A stretch of DNA of 64,000 bases from Streptomyces sp. T12 (GCF_028736035.1 NZ_CP117866.1:5208001-5272000); one strand, 5' to 3'. Positions 1-7,763 are shown, numbered from the stretch's first letter. Notes: a model not told the origin generated them from the letters alone. Program-made: numbers and translations.

Positions 1-18
1 TTGCGGAGATTCTGCGCG

Positions 19-34
19 CATACCGCGCGGTATG
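19..34. promoter_or_regulatory. Perfect palindrome CATACCGCGCGGTATG (possible operator)
   Basis: A 16-bp perfect inverted repeat. Its size and symmetry are typical of TetR-family operators, but the regulated gene would lie outside the window and no regulator is adjacent. Assignment as an operator is inference from symmetry alone. Confidence 0.3.
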
Positions 35-270
35 TCACTAGGGCCGGGCGATCGATCATGTCACGTTGCGTTCATGGGGACGTGACGATAACGGGGGAGG
101 CGGGCTCGATCGGGGTGGGATCAGGGGCGGGGTGGGTCGCGGGTGCGGATCGGGGGCGGGTAGATCGGGGTGGGGTAGGTCACGGTGAGGTTGGGTGAAG
201 TGGGGTGGGGCTGGGTGGGGGACGGCCGGGTGGAGTCCGGCCGGGTGGGGTGGTGGCGCCGACGGGGGGC

Positions 271-397
271 GTGGGTTACAGGGACGGCGCGGTGGGTGAC
301 AGGGTCGGCACGGTGGGTGACAGGGTCGGCACGGGTGGGTTACAGGGACGGCGCTGTAGGCAGCAGGGTCGGCGCTGTGGATACCAGGGACGGCGCG
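271..397. repeat. 21-bp tandem repeat, six units
   Basis: Six imperfect head-to-tail units start at 271, 292, 313, 334 (one base longer), 356 and 377. The units at 292 and 313 are identical. The core of each is a CAGGGTCGGC or CAGGGACGGC motif preceded by GTGGGT-like sequence. A 21-bp period keeps reading frame, but no convincing protein uses it. Runs of GGG give it potential to form G-quadruplexes. Confidence 0.85.
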
Positions 398-439
398 CGA
401 TTCCGGCCTCGGCACCTCACCGTCGGCCCAGCGCCGGCA

Positions 440-1000
440 CTAGCGAACCAGCCCCAGCTCAGGGTCCTCGCGGAGCTTCCCGAGCGCTCGTGACACCGCC
501 GACTTCACCGTGCCGACGGAGACCCCGAGCACCTCGGCCGTCTGGACCTCGCTGAGGTCCTCGTAGTACCGCAGGACGACCATCGCCCGCTGCCTCGCCG
601 GCAGCCGCGTGATCGCGCGCCACATCGCGTCGTGCAGCGCCTGCCGCTCCGCCGGATCGTCGTCGTGGCCGGGCGCGGGCTCCGGCTCGGGCAGCTCGTC
701 GCAGGCGAACTCGTCCACCTTGCGCTTGCGCCACTGCGAGGTCCGCGTGTTCAGCAGCGCCCTGCGCACATAGCCGTCGAGCGCGCGATGGTCCTCGATG
801 CGTTCCCAGGCGACGTACGTCTTGGTGAGCGCGGTCTGCAGCAGGTCCTCCGCGTCGCTCGGGTTCGCGGTCAGCGACCGGGCGGTACGCAGCAGCACCG
901 GCTGGCGGGCCCGCACGTACGACGTGAAGGAGGGATACGTCGCATTCGGCAGGGACCGCGTCGCGGCGTCGGAAGCGCTGGTGCAGACGGGTGTGGTCAT
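440..1000 (-). CDS. SigE-family ECF RNA polymerase sigma factor
   Basis: A 186-residue sigma-70 factor of the ECF type. Region 2 (about residues 22-95) contains the helix with DAEDLLQTALTKTYVAW and the basic RRALLNTRTSQWRKRK segment. Region 4 (about 133-180) begins LPARQRAMVVLRYYEDLS and has the helix-turn-helix VSVGTVKSAVSRAL. Length and motifs match the actinobacterial 'SigE family' of ECF factors. It would redirect RNA polymerase to its own promoters. No anti-sigma gene is adjacent, which is common for this subgroup. It lies 146 bp downstream of the thiolase operon on the same strand, so it may be co-transcribed or have its own promoter. The start at 1000 has only a weak GGAG two bases upstream, so the exact start is uncertain. 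Confidence 0.88.
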   Translation of the reverse strand: MTTPVCTSASDAATRSLPNATYPSFTSYVRARQPVLLRTARSLTANPSDAEDLLQTALTKTYVAWERIEDHRALDGYVRRALLNTRTSQWRKRKVDEFACDELPEPEPAPGHDDDPAERQALHDAMWRAITRLPARQRAMVVLRYYEDLSEVQTAEVLGVSVGTVKSAVSRALGKLREDPELGLVR

Positions 1001-1146
1001 GGCTCCACGCTATGAGCGGCCCCTGCCTCAGCGGATCGGCCGCAGGTGCCGAAGCATCGTCCGCCTCAGGTTGTAGGGGTGGGGCTGACTCCACCTCCTG
1101 AAGGTGGACGAGCGGGGGACACATACTGCGGGATTACCCCTGGGGG

Positions 1147-2313
1147 TCACCCGTCGGCAGCAAGAACCAGCCCCGACGTCGGCACGCCCGTACCCGCCGT
1201 CACCAGTACCCGCCCCGCCCCGGATATCTGGTTCACGGACGTCCCCCGCACCTGCCTCACCCCCTCCGCGATGCCGTTCATCCCGTGCAGATACGCCTCC
1301 CCGAGCTGCCCCCCGTGCGTGTTGAGCGGCAGCCGCTCCTCGGCCACGAAGTCCCCGGCCTCCCCCTTTCCACAGAACCCGAACTCCTCCAACTGCATCA
1401 GCACGAAAGGAGTGAAGTGGTCGTACAGGATCCCCACGTCGATCTCCCCCGGCCCCAGCCCTGCCGTCCGCCACAGCTGCCGCGCCACCACGGCCATCTC
1501 CGGCAGGCCGGTGAGGTCGTCCCGGTAGAAGCTCGTCATCTGCTCCTGCCCTCGGCCGGCGCCCTGGGCCGCCGCCGCTATGACGGCCGGCGGACGGGGC
1601 AGGTCACGGGCCCGGTCGACGGTCGTGACGACGAGCGCTTGGCCGCCGTCCGTCTCCTGGCAGCAGTCCAGCAGCCGCAGTGGCTCGACGATCCAGCGCG
1701 AGGCCGCGTGGTCGGCGAGGGTGATGGGTCTGCCGTGGAAGTACGCGGCCGGGTTGGTTGCCGCGTACTTGCGGTCGACGACGGCCACATGCCCGAACAC
1801 CTCCGGCGTCAGCCCGTACGTGTGCAGATATCGCTGGGCCGCCATCGCCACCCAGGAGGCCGGCGTGAGCAGCCCGAACGGCAGCGACCAGCCGAGCGCC
1901 GCCCCCTCCGCCGACTGTTCCCGGTGCTGTACTCCCGACCCGAAGCGCCGCCCCGACCGCTCGTTGAACGCCCGGTAGCAGACCACCACCTCCGCGACCC
2001 CCGTGGCCACGGCGAGCGCCGCCTGCTGGACGGTCGCGCAGGCCGCGCCGCCGCCGTAGTGGACCCGGGAGAAGAAGGACAGCTCGCCCATCCCGCAGGC
2101 CTGGGCCACGGTGATCTCCGGGCTGGTGTCCATCGTGAACGTCACCATCCCGTCCACGTCCCCGGGCGTCAGCCCCGCGTCGTCCAGGGCGGCCCGCACC
2201 GCCTCCACGGCCAGCCGGAGTTCGCTGCGTCCCGAGTCCTTGGAGAACTCGGTGGCCCCGACACCGACAATCGCCGCCCGGCCGGCCAGGGCGTCCCGCG
2301 CGCGGACACTCAT
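1147..2313 (-). CDS. Thiolase-like lipid-transfer protein (Ltp2-like)
   Basis: A 388-residue protein of the thiolase superfamily, nondecarboxylating/SCP-2 type. It begins with the GRAAIVGVGATEFSK strand and contains the HYGGGAACATVQQAALAVATG region around the usual nucleophile position and the GEAYLHGMNG C-terminal motif. Its ATG overlaps the stop of the upstream MaoC gene (ATGA), so the two are translationally coupled. In actinobacteria such proteins either cleave beta-ketoacyl-CoA or, with a DUF35 partner, act as retro-aldolases on steroid side-chain CoA esters (Ltp2). The neighbouring MaoC and MaoC-DUF35 genes favour the second kind of complex. Substrate cannot be read from sequence. Confidence 0.85.
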   Translation of the reverse strand: MSVRARDALAGRAAIVGVGATEFSKDSGRSELRLAVEAVRAALDDAGLTPGDVDGMVTFTMDTSPEITVAQACGMGELSFFSRVHYGGGAACATVQQAALAVATGVAEVVVCYRAFNERSGRRFGSGVQHREQSAEGAALGWSLPFGLLTPASWVAMAAQRYLHTYGLTPEVFGHVAVVDRKYAATNPAAYFHGRPITLADHAASRWIVEPLRLLDCCQETDGGQALVVTTVDRARDLPRPPAVIAAAAQGAGRGQEQMTSFYRDDLTGLPEMAVVARQLWRTAGLGPGEIDVGILYDHFTPFVLMQLEEFGFCGKGEAGDFVAEERLPLNTHGGQLGEAYLHGMNGIAEGVRQVRGTSVNQISGAGRVLVTAGTGVPTSGLVLAADG

Positions 2314-2858
2314 GCGGGACCCTCCGACGATGCAGTGCCCGCGGCCCTCGCCGGCACGCTCTCCGTCACCCCAGCCGGCACGCCATCCGCCGCCTGCACC
2401 GGCACGCTGACTGCCGCCCCAGCCCGGGCACTGACGGCAGCCTCAGCCGGGACGGTCACCGTCACCGTGCCGGTCACGTGTCTGCCGATGCCGTTCGCAC
2501 CGACCACCCGTACCGTCGCCGTGTCGCCGTCGACCTCCTCGATCCTGCCCGTCAACACCATCGTGTCTCCCGGGTAGTTGGGCGCCCCGAGTCGTATGGC
2601 CACCCTGCGCAGTTCGGCCGTCGGTCCGAAGTGGTCGGTGATGTAGCGGCCGACCAGGCCATTGGTCGTGAGGATGTTCATGAAGATGTCGGGAGAGCCC
2701 TTCTGGCGGGCCAACTCCGCGTCGTGGTGCACGTCCTGGTAGTCGCGTGAGGCGATGGCCCCGGCGACGATCAACGTGCGGGTGATCGGGACCTCCAGCG
2801 GCGGCAGTTCGTCACCGACCTTGAGGTGATTCCCCGTCGCTCCCTCACCGGCCCTCAT
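2310..2858 (-). CDS. MaoC-family acyl-CoA hydratase (ChsH1-like)
   Basis: A 182-residue hot-dog-fold protein. Residues about 12-130 show the MaoC pattern, including VGDELPPLEVPITRTLIVAGA, the YQDVHHDAELARQKG hydratase motif (D and H) and the IRLGAPNYPGDTMVLTG strand. MaoC proteins hydrate enoyl-CoA or dehydrate hydroxyacyl-CoA. The last 50 residues are a low-complexity Ala/Val/Pro tail not needed for the fold. The ATG at 2858 overlaps the stop of the upstream gene by four bases, and its own stop overlaps the thiolase start, so the three genes form one tightly coupled operon. It probably works as a heterodimer with the hot-dog domain of the upstream protein. Confidence 0.85.
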   Translation of the reverse strand: MRAGEGATGNHLKVGDELPPLEVPITRTLIVAGAIASRDYQDVHHDAELARQKGSPDIFMNILTTNGLVGRYITDHFGPTAELRRVAIRLGAPNYPGDTMVLTGRIEEVDGDTATVRVVGANGIGRHVTGTVTVTVPAEAAVSARAGAAVSVPVQAADGVPAGVTESVPARAAGTASSEGPA

Positions 2859-3823
2859 GCGACGACCTCCTGCATCTGCTGAGCCTCCTGAGCGCGCCAG
2901 ACAGGCAGCACCAACCCCTCGTCGTACTCCTGGAATTCGAGCCGCACCGGCAGCCCGATCCGCACCTTGTCGTACGGCACCCCCACCACGTTGCCGATCA
3001 TCCGCACGCCCTCGGCCAGTTCGATCAGGCCGACCGCGTAGGGAGGGTCGAAGGCGGGGAACGGTGGGTGGTGCATCACGACGTACGAATAGACCGTGCC
3101 CTCGCCACTCGCCCCGACCGTGTCCCAGTCCAGGCCGCCGCAGGCGTTGCAGCCGGGCAGCCAGGGGTGGCGCAGAGTGCCGCAGCCCGTGCAACGCTGG
3201 ATGAGCAGGCTGCGCCGCTGGACGCCCTCCCAGAAGGCGGCGTTGTCGCGGTTGACTACGGGGCGGGGGCGAGCAGGCTTCTTGTGCTGCTCTGACTGAC
3301 CGGCCCGACCTGCGGGTGCGTACTTGAGGATGCGGAAGCGGTGGGTGCCCGCCAGGTCGGTGCCGACACGGATGTTCATGCGGGTCGTGACGAAGTACCC
3401 CGTGCCGAGCTTCGTCGTCTTCTTCTCCGACACCGACTCGATCACCGAGTCGAAGGTGATCTCGTCCCCGGGTCGCAAGGGCCGTAGATACTCCTGGTCG
3501 CAGTCGGTGGCGACCACCGAGGTGTAGCCCGCATCGTCGAGCAGGCCGAGCAGCTCGTCGTACGCGTGCGTGCCTCTCGTATGGCCGGAGAGGCCGCTCA
3601 TGGTCCACGCCTGGAGCATGGTGGGCGGTGCGATGGCGTCCGGTCCCGAGTACGCCGGGTTGGTGTCGCCCATGGCCTCGCACCAGTGCCGGATCATGGG
3701 CGCGTTGACGGGATCCTTGCCCGCGCGCGCCACAGCGGCGCGCTGGCCCTCGTAGACCTTCAGCCGCGTCCCGAACTCGTCGCTCGCTTCCGCCTCATGG
3801 CTCACCACGGGCTCGTAGCTCAC
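2855..3823 (-). CDS. MaoC N-terminal / DUF35 OB-fold fusion (ChsH2-like)
   Basis: About 322 residues from the GTG at 3823. This start is preceded by a GAGG/AGGGGG-rich Shine-Dalgarno; the frame stays open to an ATG at 3904 that would add 27 unusual residues. Residues about 10-150 form a MaoC-type hot-dog domain. Residues about 195-320 form a DUF35 unit: a zinc ribbon with cysteines near 211, 214, 225 and 228 (C-x2-C-x10-C-x2-C), then an OB fold (GTVYSYVVMHHPPFPAFDPP). This architecture is that of ChsH2, whose hot-dog half pairs with ChsH1 for hydration and whose DUF35 half binds the Ltp2 aldolase. It heads a three-gene operon with exactly those partners. Confidence 0.82.
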   Translation of the reverse strand: MSYEPVVSHEAEASDEFGTRLKVYEGQRAAVARAGKDPVNAPMIRHWCEAMGDTNPAYSGPDAIAPPTMLQAWTMSGLSGHTRGTHAYDELLGLLDDAGYTSVVATDCDQEYLRPLRPGDEITFDSVIESVSEKKTTKLGTGYFVTTRMNIRVGTDLAGTHRFRILKYAPAGRAGQSEQHKKPARPRPVVNRDNAAFWEGVQRRSLLIQRCTGCGTLRHPWLPGCNACGGLDWDTVGASGEGTVYSYVVMHHPPFPAFDPPYAVGLIELAEGVRMIGNVVGVPYDKVRIGLPVRLEFQEYDEGLVLPVWRAQEAQQMQEVVA

Positions 3824-3919
3824 CGTCGCCCCCTCGTCCTCATCGCCCCACGGCGCATCGCACTGACACTTCTGGTACACCGCGACCGCCGATCCGGTTC
3901 CCACGAGTTTTTGGGACCT

Positions 3920-4055
3920 TCACGAGGCGCCAGGCCCAGAGCCCGGACCGCAGACCGCAGACCGCCATATCTCAGGCCGCCATATCTCAGGCCCCAGGCC
4001 CCGGATCTCAGAGCCCAGGCTCCAGGCCCCAAGCCCCGGATCTCAGGCCCCACGA
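3920..4055. repeat. Short degenerate tandem repeats between divergent genes
   Basis: The 15-bp unit CCGCCATATCTCAGG occurs twice head to tail at 3962-3976 and 3977-3991. Related CCCCGGATCTCAG and CCAGGCCCC fragments follow to about 4050. The block lies upstream of the MaoC-DUF35 gene, between it and the 3' end of the small secreted protein gene. No known element is recognised. Confidence 0.6.
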
Positions 4056-4268
4056 AGGTTTCTGACTGTCCGTCAGATACGACCCACTGTCAAGGCCGCA
4101 GCAGGCCGACGAAGGTCACCGGGAGGCCGCAGAAAAGCCAGGAGAAACACGGAAAACGCCTGCGTGGCGGCACCGAAGTACCGCCACGCAGACGCGTTGC
4201 ACCCCACAGCACACCCCACAGATCCGAGAGGGCCGGCGCCTGAGCACCGGGGCGCAGGCCCCCTCAGC

Positions 4269-4595
4269 TCACCACCAGATCGGAGTGAAGTTGACGGACG
4301 TGTTGTCGTTGCCCTGATTGACGGCCGTGAACGCGGAGCCGTTGACCTGGGCCGTGTTGCTCTGGTTCGAGGCACCGGAGCCGGTCGCCTGCTGCTGTGT
4401 GGTGGACGAGGTGCCGTAGTTGTCGCCGCCGACCCCGCTGCCGATGAGGCCCTGGGCGGCGTTCGTGACGGCCGCGCTGGATCCGTCGTCCGCGAAGGCG
4501 CCGTTGTCCGCCGTCGCGACGCCGGTGAACAGTGCGGCGGCGAGCGGGAGTGCGGAGATGGCTGCGATGACGCGGGCGGTACGGATGCTTGCCAT
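4269..4595 (-). CDS. Small secreted Asn/Gln/Ser/Thr-rich protein
   Basis: A 108-residue protein with a clear Sec signal peptide (basic MASIRTAR, hydrophobic VIAAISALPLAAALFTGVA, cleavage near ATA-DNG). The mature part of about 80 residues lacks cysteine and is rich in N, Q, S, T, G and A (GSGASNQSNTAQVNGSAF). It ends in an aromatic VNFTPIWW tail. The start at 4595 has a strong GGAGG six bases upstream. It is not a chaplin (no chaplin-domain Gly/Cys pattern) and does not match rodlins as I know them, though size and composition suggest a surface or amyloid-prone protein. Similar proteins occur in Streptomyces, from memory; function unknown. Confidence 0.75.
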   Translation of the reverse strand: MASIRTARVIAAISALPLAAALFTGVATADNGAFADDGSSAAVTNAAQGLIGSGVGGDNYGTSSTTQQQATGSGASNQSNTAQVNGSAFTAVNQGNDNTSVNFTPIWW

Positions 4596-4969
4596 GTTGT
4601 TCCTCCAGAACAGGTGCGCCCAGGCTCCCCGCCGGACGCATAGGTAGTGCATGAAGTACTGCTCGTTCCAAGGCAGTTGGCCGACCGCCCTGGAGCTGTG
4701 CACGACGTCGCGAGATCAGAGTTGCCCACCGAATCCCCGGCGAACCACCCCGGAAGCCCCTATTCGCCCTGAAGCGTGATGACATGTCGATAAACCCCTT
4801 TCGCCACTTCTAGCCTTCAAGTCGGGGAAGTACGGACAGCGCACCTCAAGCCCCACAAGGGACGAAAGGTTCCAGCAACTTGTGGCCAACCTCCACCGCC
4901 CGGCGGGTCGCCCGCCAGGCCACCCCCTCCCCCCTTTCCTTTTTCGAACATTCGTACGAACATGGAGGC
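4596..4969. other. Intergenic region between divergent genes
   Basis: A 374-bp gap between the divergent small secreted protein gene and the primase-polymerase gene. It should carry the promoters of both. The only clear site I can point to is the SOS-box-like palindrome at 4944-4959. No additional gene with a credible start and codon usage is visible. Confidence 0.5.
4944..4959 (+). promoter_or_regulatory. SOS-box-like LexA operator
   Basis: TCGAAC-ATTC-GTACGA matches the actinobacterial SOS box TCGAAC-N4-GTTCGA at 11 of 12 half-site positions. It ends ten bases before the ATG of the primase-polymerase gene, a position where LexA binding would block transcription or promoter clearance. The same stretch also contains a direct repeat CGAACAT (4945-4951 and 4957-4963). 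Function is inferred from match and position. Confidence 0.5.
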
Positions 4970-5836
4970 ATGGCCACCACCGACCGGCAGGCCACGACGC
5001 TGGCCCTCGCACACGCCCTGTCAGCCGCCGAACGCGGACTGGCCGTCATCCCCCTGTCCCGGACGAAGCTCCCGGCCCTGCGCTCCCCGCACCGCGACGA
5101 CCCCGGCCCCGCGCCCTGCCACGGCGAGTGCGGCCGCTTCGGGCACGGGGTCTACGACGCCTCCACCGACCCCGCCCGCATCCGCGAACTCTTCGCGGCC
5201 GCCCCCTGGGCCACGGGCTACGGCATCGCGTGCGGCCTGCCCCCACACCACCTGATCGGCATCGACCTCGACACCAAATCCGGTACGGACTCCTCGGCCG
5301 CCCTGCGCGAACTGGCGCTGCGCCACCTGTTCACGATCCCGCCCACGGTGGTCGTCCTGACCCCCAGCGGCGGCCGCCACCTCTGGCTGACCGGCCCGCC
5401 CCACGTCGTCGTCCCCAACTCGGCGGGCCGCCTCGCGCCCGGCATCGACATCCGCGGCGCCGGCGGCTACCTCGTCGGCCCCGGCTCCCGCACCGACCAC
5501 GGCGTCTACAGCACCGCCCCCGGCACCTCCCACATCGCCCCCGCGCCCTGTCCGCGCGCCCTCCTGCGCCTTCTGCTCCCTCCGCCCCGCACACACCACC
5601 CCACGCCCCCCTCGGCCGGCGGCCACGGGCAGGGACTCGTCCAGTTCGTGCTCGCCGCGCACGAGGGCCAGCGCAACACCCGCCTGTTCTGGGCTGCCTG
5701 CCGTGCCTACGAGGACGGCATCGGCCCCGCCCTCGTCGACCCTCTGGTCGAGGCGGCACTCAACACCGGCCTGACCGAACGCGAGGCCCGCGCGACGATC
5801 GCGTCGGCCGCGCGGATGACGGGGCACCGGCCCTGA
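4970..5836 (+). CDS. Bifunctional DNA primase/polymerase (prim-pol domain)
   Basis: A 288-residue stand-alone prim-pol protein. The catalytic DxD is visible as LIGIDLDTKSG (Asp near 98 and 100), followed by the GGRHLWLTGPP motif with the conserved His near 136 and GIDIRGAGGYLVGPGS further on. An N-terminal CHGECGRFGHGV cluster could bind zinc, as in related actinobacterial proteins. No helicase domain is fused, unlike plasmid and phage prim-pols. The ATG at 4970 is chosen because it directly follows an SOS-box-like operator; its GGAGG is unusually close (one base). Proteins of this family make or extend primers and may serve damage tolerance, but that is family knowledge only. Confidence 0.8.
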   Translation: MATTDRQATTLALAHALSAAERGLAVIPLSRTKLPALRSPHRDDPGPAPCHGECGRFGHGVYDASTDPARIRELFAAAPWATGYGIACGLPPHHLIGIDLDTKSGTDSSAALRELALRHLFTIPPTVVVLTPSGGRHLWLTGPPHVVVPNSAGRLAPGIDIRGAGGYLVGPGSRTDHGVYSTAPGTSHIAPAPCPRALLRLLLPPPRTHHPTPPSAGGHGQGLVQFVLAAHEGQRNTRLFWAACRAYEDGIGPALVDPLVEAALNTGLTEREARATIASAARMTGHRP

Positions 5837-5844
5837 CCGGACAT

Positions 5845-5950
5845 CCGGGGTCCGCAGCCGTCTGCCCGGGCTCCGGGGCCCGCAGACACCTGACGGGCTC
5901 CGGGATCCGCAGGCGTCTGCCCCGGATCCCGGGGCTCGCAGGCGCCTGAC
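5845..5950. repeat. Degenerate 28-bp repeats downstream of prim-pol
   Basis: Four imperfect units start at about 5845, 5873, 5900 and 5929. Each has the pattern CCGGGG-x-CCGCAG-x-C-x-CTG-CCGGGCT. Alternating C-rich and G-rich halves allow strong stem-loops, so the block may also terminate transcription of the prim-pol gene. Confidence 0.55.
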
Positions 5951-6002
5951 AGGCCTTGAAATTCACGGGAGCTCGATGCACCACCGCCCTAGAGTGCCGA
6001 CC

Positions 6003-6434
6003 ATGTCGCTGACCCGCGTCGTCCTCACGTCCGGCCGCTCGCTCGATCTCTCCGAGCTGCAGCTCTCCTCGACGTACGGCGGAATGCTGGAGGGCTACCC
6101 GTGCAAGCCGGTCAACGACATGAAGATCAAGGGACTCCTCCGCACCGCGGAGCACGCCCACCCCTCCACGCCGGTGCACCTCGTGCCGCCGCCGCGCGAG
6201 TATCCCGACCAGTACGCGGGCGCGTTCGGCCCGGTGGAGGTGCTGCCGTCGGTGGCCTGCGTGGGCGCCTTCCACTCCACGGCCCTCGACCGCGACCACG
6301 ACCCGGTCCTGTATCGCTCCGCCCTCACGATCATCTGGTTCCAGCCCACCGCGCGCGTGCCGTCCGGCTGTGACGCGGAGGACGCGCTGCGGGAGGTCGA
6401 GTGGGAGGCGCTGGCGCGGGACTACGAGCTCTAG
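6003..6434 (+). CDS. Conserved hypothetical protein
   Basis: A 143-residue cytoplasmic protein without signal peptide or membrane segments. The start at 6003 (MSLTRVVLTSGRSLDLSELQ) is preferred over an upstream in-frame ATG at 5976 because the protein core begins there. Visible features are a PPPREYPDQYAGAFGPVEVLPSVACVG stretch, given here only as a location, and a C-terminal LTIIWFQPTARVPSG strand. I do not recognise a family. It lies between the prim-pol and DinB genes on the same strand, with enough spacing to have its own promoter. Confidence 0.6.
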   Translation: MSLTRVVLTSGRSLDLSELQLSSTYGGMLEGYPCKPVNDMKIKGLLRTAEHAHPSTPVHLVPPPREYPDQYAGAFGPVEVLPSVACVGAFHSTALDRDHDPVLYRSALTIIWFQPTARVPSGCDAEDALREVEWEALARDYEL

Positions 6435-6554
6435 ACGTCGGGACTAGGCCCTCGGGACGGCGGGACCACGCGCTCCTGAGACGGCCCTCCGACGACGGCC
6501 GTGGCGGGGAAATCGGCTTGCCCCGAAGGGGAGCCCGACTGCCAGGGTCGGCCG

Positions 6555-7085
6555 ATGAGCATTTCCCGACGTGACCTGATGCGCTGGCAGTTCGATCTCA
6601 CCTGGGCGCTGTTCGAGTACCACCTCGAACGGCTCCGGCCCGAGGACTTCCTGTGGGAACCGGGGCCGCACTGCTGGACGGTACGCCCGGCCGCCGACGG
6701 CACCTGGGTGCCGGACTGGGCGGAGACCGAGCCCGATCCCGTCCCCGTGCCGACCATCGCCTGGGTGAGCTGGCACATCGGCTGGTGGTGGAGCGTGTCC
6801 ACCGACCATCTGCGGGGCCGCCCGCCCAGGGAGCGGACCGACGTCACCTGGCCAGGCGACGGGAAGGCGACCGTCGCCTGGTTGCGCGACCTGCGTGCGA
6901 AGTGGCTGGCCGCGCTGGACCGGCTCGACGACACGGATCTGGACGCCACGGCGCTGTTCCCCTGGCCGAACGACCCGCAGTACACCGTCGCCCACATGAT
7001 CGGCTGGGTGAACGCCGAGCTGATGAAGAACGCCGCCGAGATCGGGCAGTTGAGGCTGCTACGGGCTCAGCAGCCGGGGCACTGA
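6555..7085 (+). CDS. DinB-like superfamily protein
   Basis: A 176-residue protein of the DinB/YfiT helical-bundle superfamily. It starts MSISRRDLMRWQFDLTWALFEYHL and shows the family's metal-site pattern: His in VSWHIGWWWSV, the DLRAKWLAALDRLDDTDLDA helix and the C-terminal YTVAHMIGWVNAELMKN with another His. Members bind a divalent metal and often act as thiol-dependent S-transferases or remain uncharacterised. The start at 6555 removes 18 residues of poor match present from an earlier ATG at 6501. No functional partner is evident next to it. Confidence 0.75.
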   Translation: MSISRRDLMRWQFDLTWALFEYHLERLRPEDFLWEPGPHCWTVRPAADGTWVPDWAETEPDPVPVPTIAWVSWHIGWWWSVSTDHLRGRPPRERTDVTWPGDGKATVAWLRDLRAKWLAALDRLDDTDLDATALFPWPNDPQYTVAHMIGWVNAELMKNAAEIGQLRLLRAQQPGH

Positions 7086-7197
7086 TCCCTTACCGCCGAC
7101 GCCGCGCCGATGGGTGTCTCTCGGCAAGATGTCCAGCTCGGCAATTAGCACCAAAATGGTCTTCATCTGCTTATTTCCGCGCTGGATCGGAGACGCC

Positions 7198-7533
7198 ATG
7201 CAGGATCTCAAGCTTGAGCAGAAGCGCTCGCTGTCCCGCCTTGAGGCGGCCGATCAGCTCGAGGCGCTCGCGACCGCGCTGCGGGAAGGCGGGGATGCCG
7301 AACTGGAACTCGACCCTTGGAAACTGAGCCTGCGGATCCCGGACGACCTTCGCGGCGAGATCGAGGTCGAGGTCAGTGACGGGGAGATCGAGCTGGAGAT
7401 CGAGTTCAAGTGGCCGACCGCCCCAGGCGCAGAGAAGGCTGGAAGCGGGCGGAAGAGCACGGCTGCCGCTCCCGGGCGGGCCCGCACCGGCGGAGGCAGA
7501 ACCTCGAAGCGGACCGCCGCGACGAAGTCGTGA
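7198..7533 (+). CDS. Amphi-Trp domain protein
   Basis: A 111-residue protein. Residues 1-75 show the amphi-Trp domain pattern: a leading KLEQKRSLSRLEAADQLEAL helix, then alternating hydrophobic/charged strands (AELELDPWKLSLRIP, EIEVEVSDGEIELEIEFKW) with tryptophans at strand ends. The tail is basic, Gly/Ser/Ala/Lys-rich and probably disordered. ATG 7198 has GGAG at a suitable distance; an earlier in-frame ATG at 7114 is unlikely. The function of this domain is not established. Confidence 0.8.
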   Translation: MQDLKLEQKRSLSRLEAADQLEALATALREGGDAELELDPWKLSLRIPDDLRGEIEVEVSDGEIELEIEFKWPTAPGAEKAGSGRKSTAAAPGRARTGGGRTSKRTAATKS

Positions 7534-7621
7534 GCGGCGCCAAGGTCCGCCTCAATGATGTGCGCAGCATGCGAACCGATTCAGCCACCTAGCGCGGCGA
7601 CGGCGTCCACCGGGACGGTGT

Positions 7622-7650
7622 AAGGGGTGCCCGAACCTCGGGCACCCCTT
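7622..7650 (+). terminator. Strong stem-loop terminator
   Basis: A 13-bp perfect stem (7622-7634 with 7638-7650) closes a three-base loop, without a long U tract as is usual in Streptomyces. It lies between the amphi-Trp gene and the convergent tRNA-Ser gene and could serve both. Confidence 0.8.
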
Positions 7651-7678
7651 CTCACCTGGCCTTATGCCGCCTGACAAG

Positions 7679-7763
7679 CGGTGGGTGTGGGATTTGAACC
7701 CACGGTGACTCGCGCCACGACGGTTTTCAAGACCGTTCCCTTAGGCCGCTCGGGCAACCCACC
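7679..7763 (-). tRNA. tRNA-Ser (anticodon UGA)
   Basis: An 85-nt class II tRNA. The 7-bp acceptor GGTGGGT pairs with ACCCACC, the anticodon loop reads CTTGAAA (anticodon TGA), and there is a long serine-type variable arm and a TTC-AAATC T-loop with paired stem. The CCA end is not encoded. It would read UCN serine codons, mainly UCA/UCG. Confidence 0.95.

Larger units (their letters stand above)
1..439. other. G-rich non-coding stretch at window edge
   Basis: No supported gene. The plus strand is strongly G-rich with very simple composition. Open frames exist on both strands but read as proline- or glycine/arginine-rich low-complexity peptides without recognisable domains. Positions 19-34 hold a perfect 16-bp palindrome, and 271-397 hold a tandem repeat; both are listed separately. 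The stretch lies downstream of the minus-strand sigma factor, so it may act as its 3' region and as the promoter region of a gene beyond the window edge. Confidence 0.5.

Noticed and set aside
1..198. Short open frame at the left edge
   Set aside because: No family features, G-rich low-complexity composition; could be chance.
4269..4595. Chaplin or rodlin gene
   Set aside because: Size and signal peptide fit, but the chaplin Gly/Cys pattern is absent and I cannot match it to rodlins.
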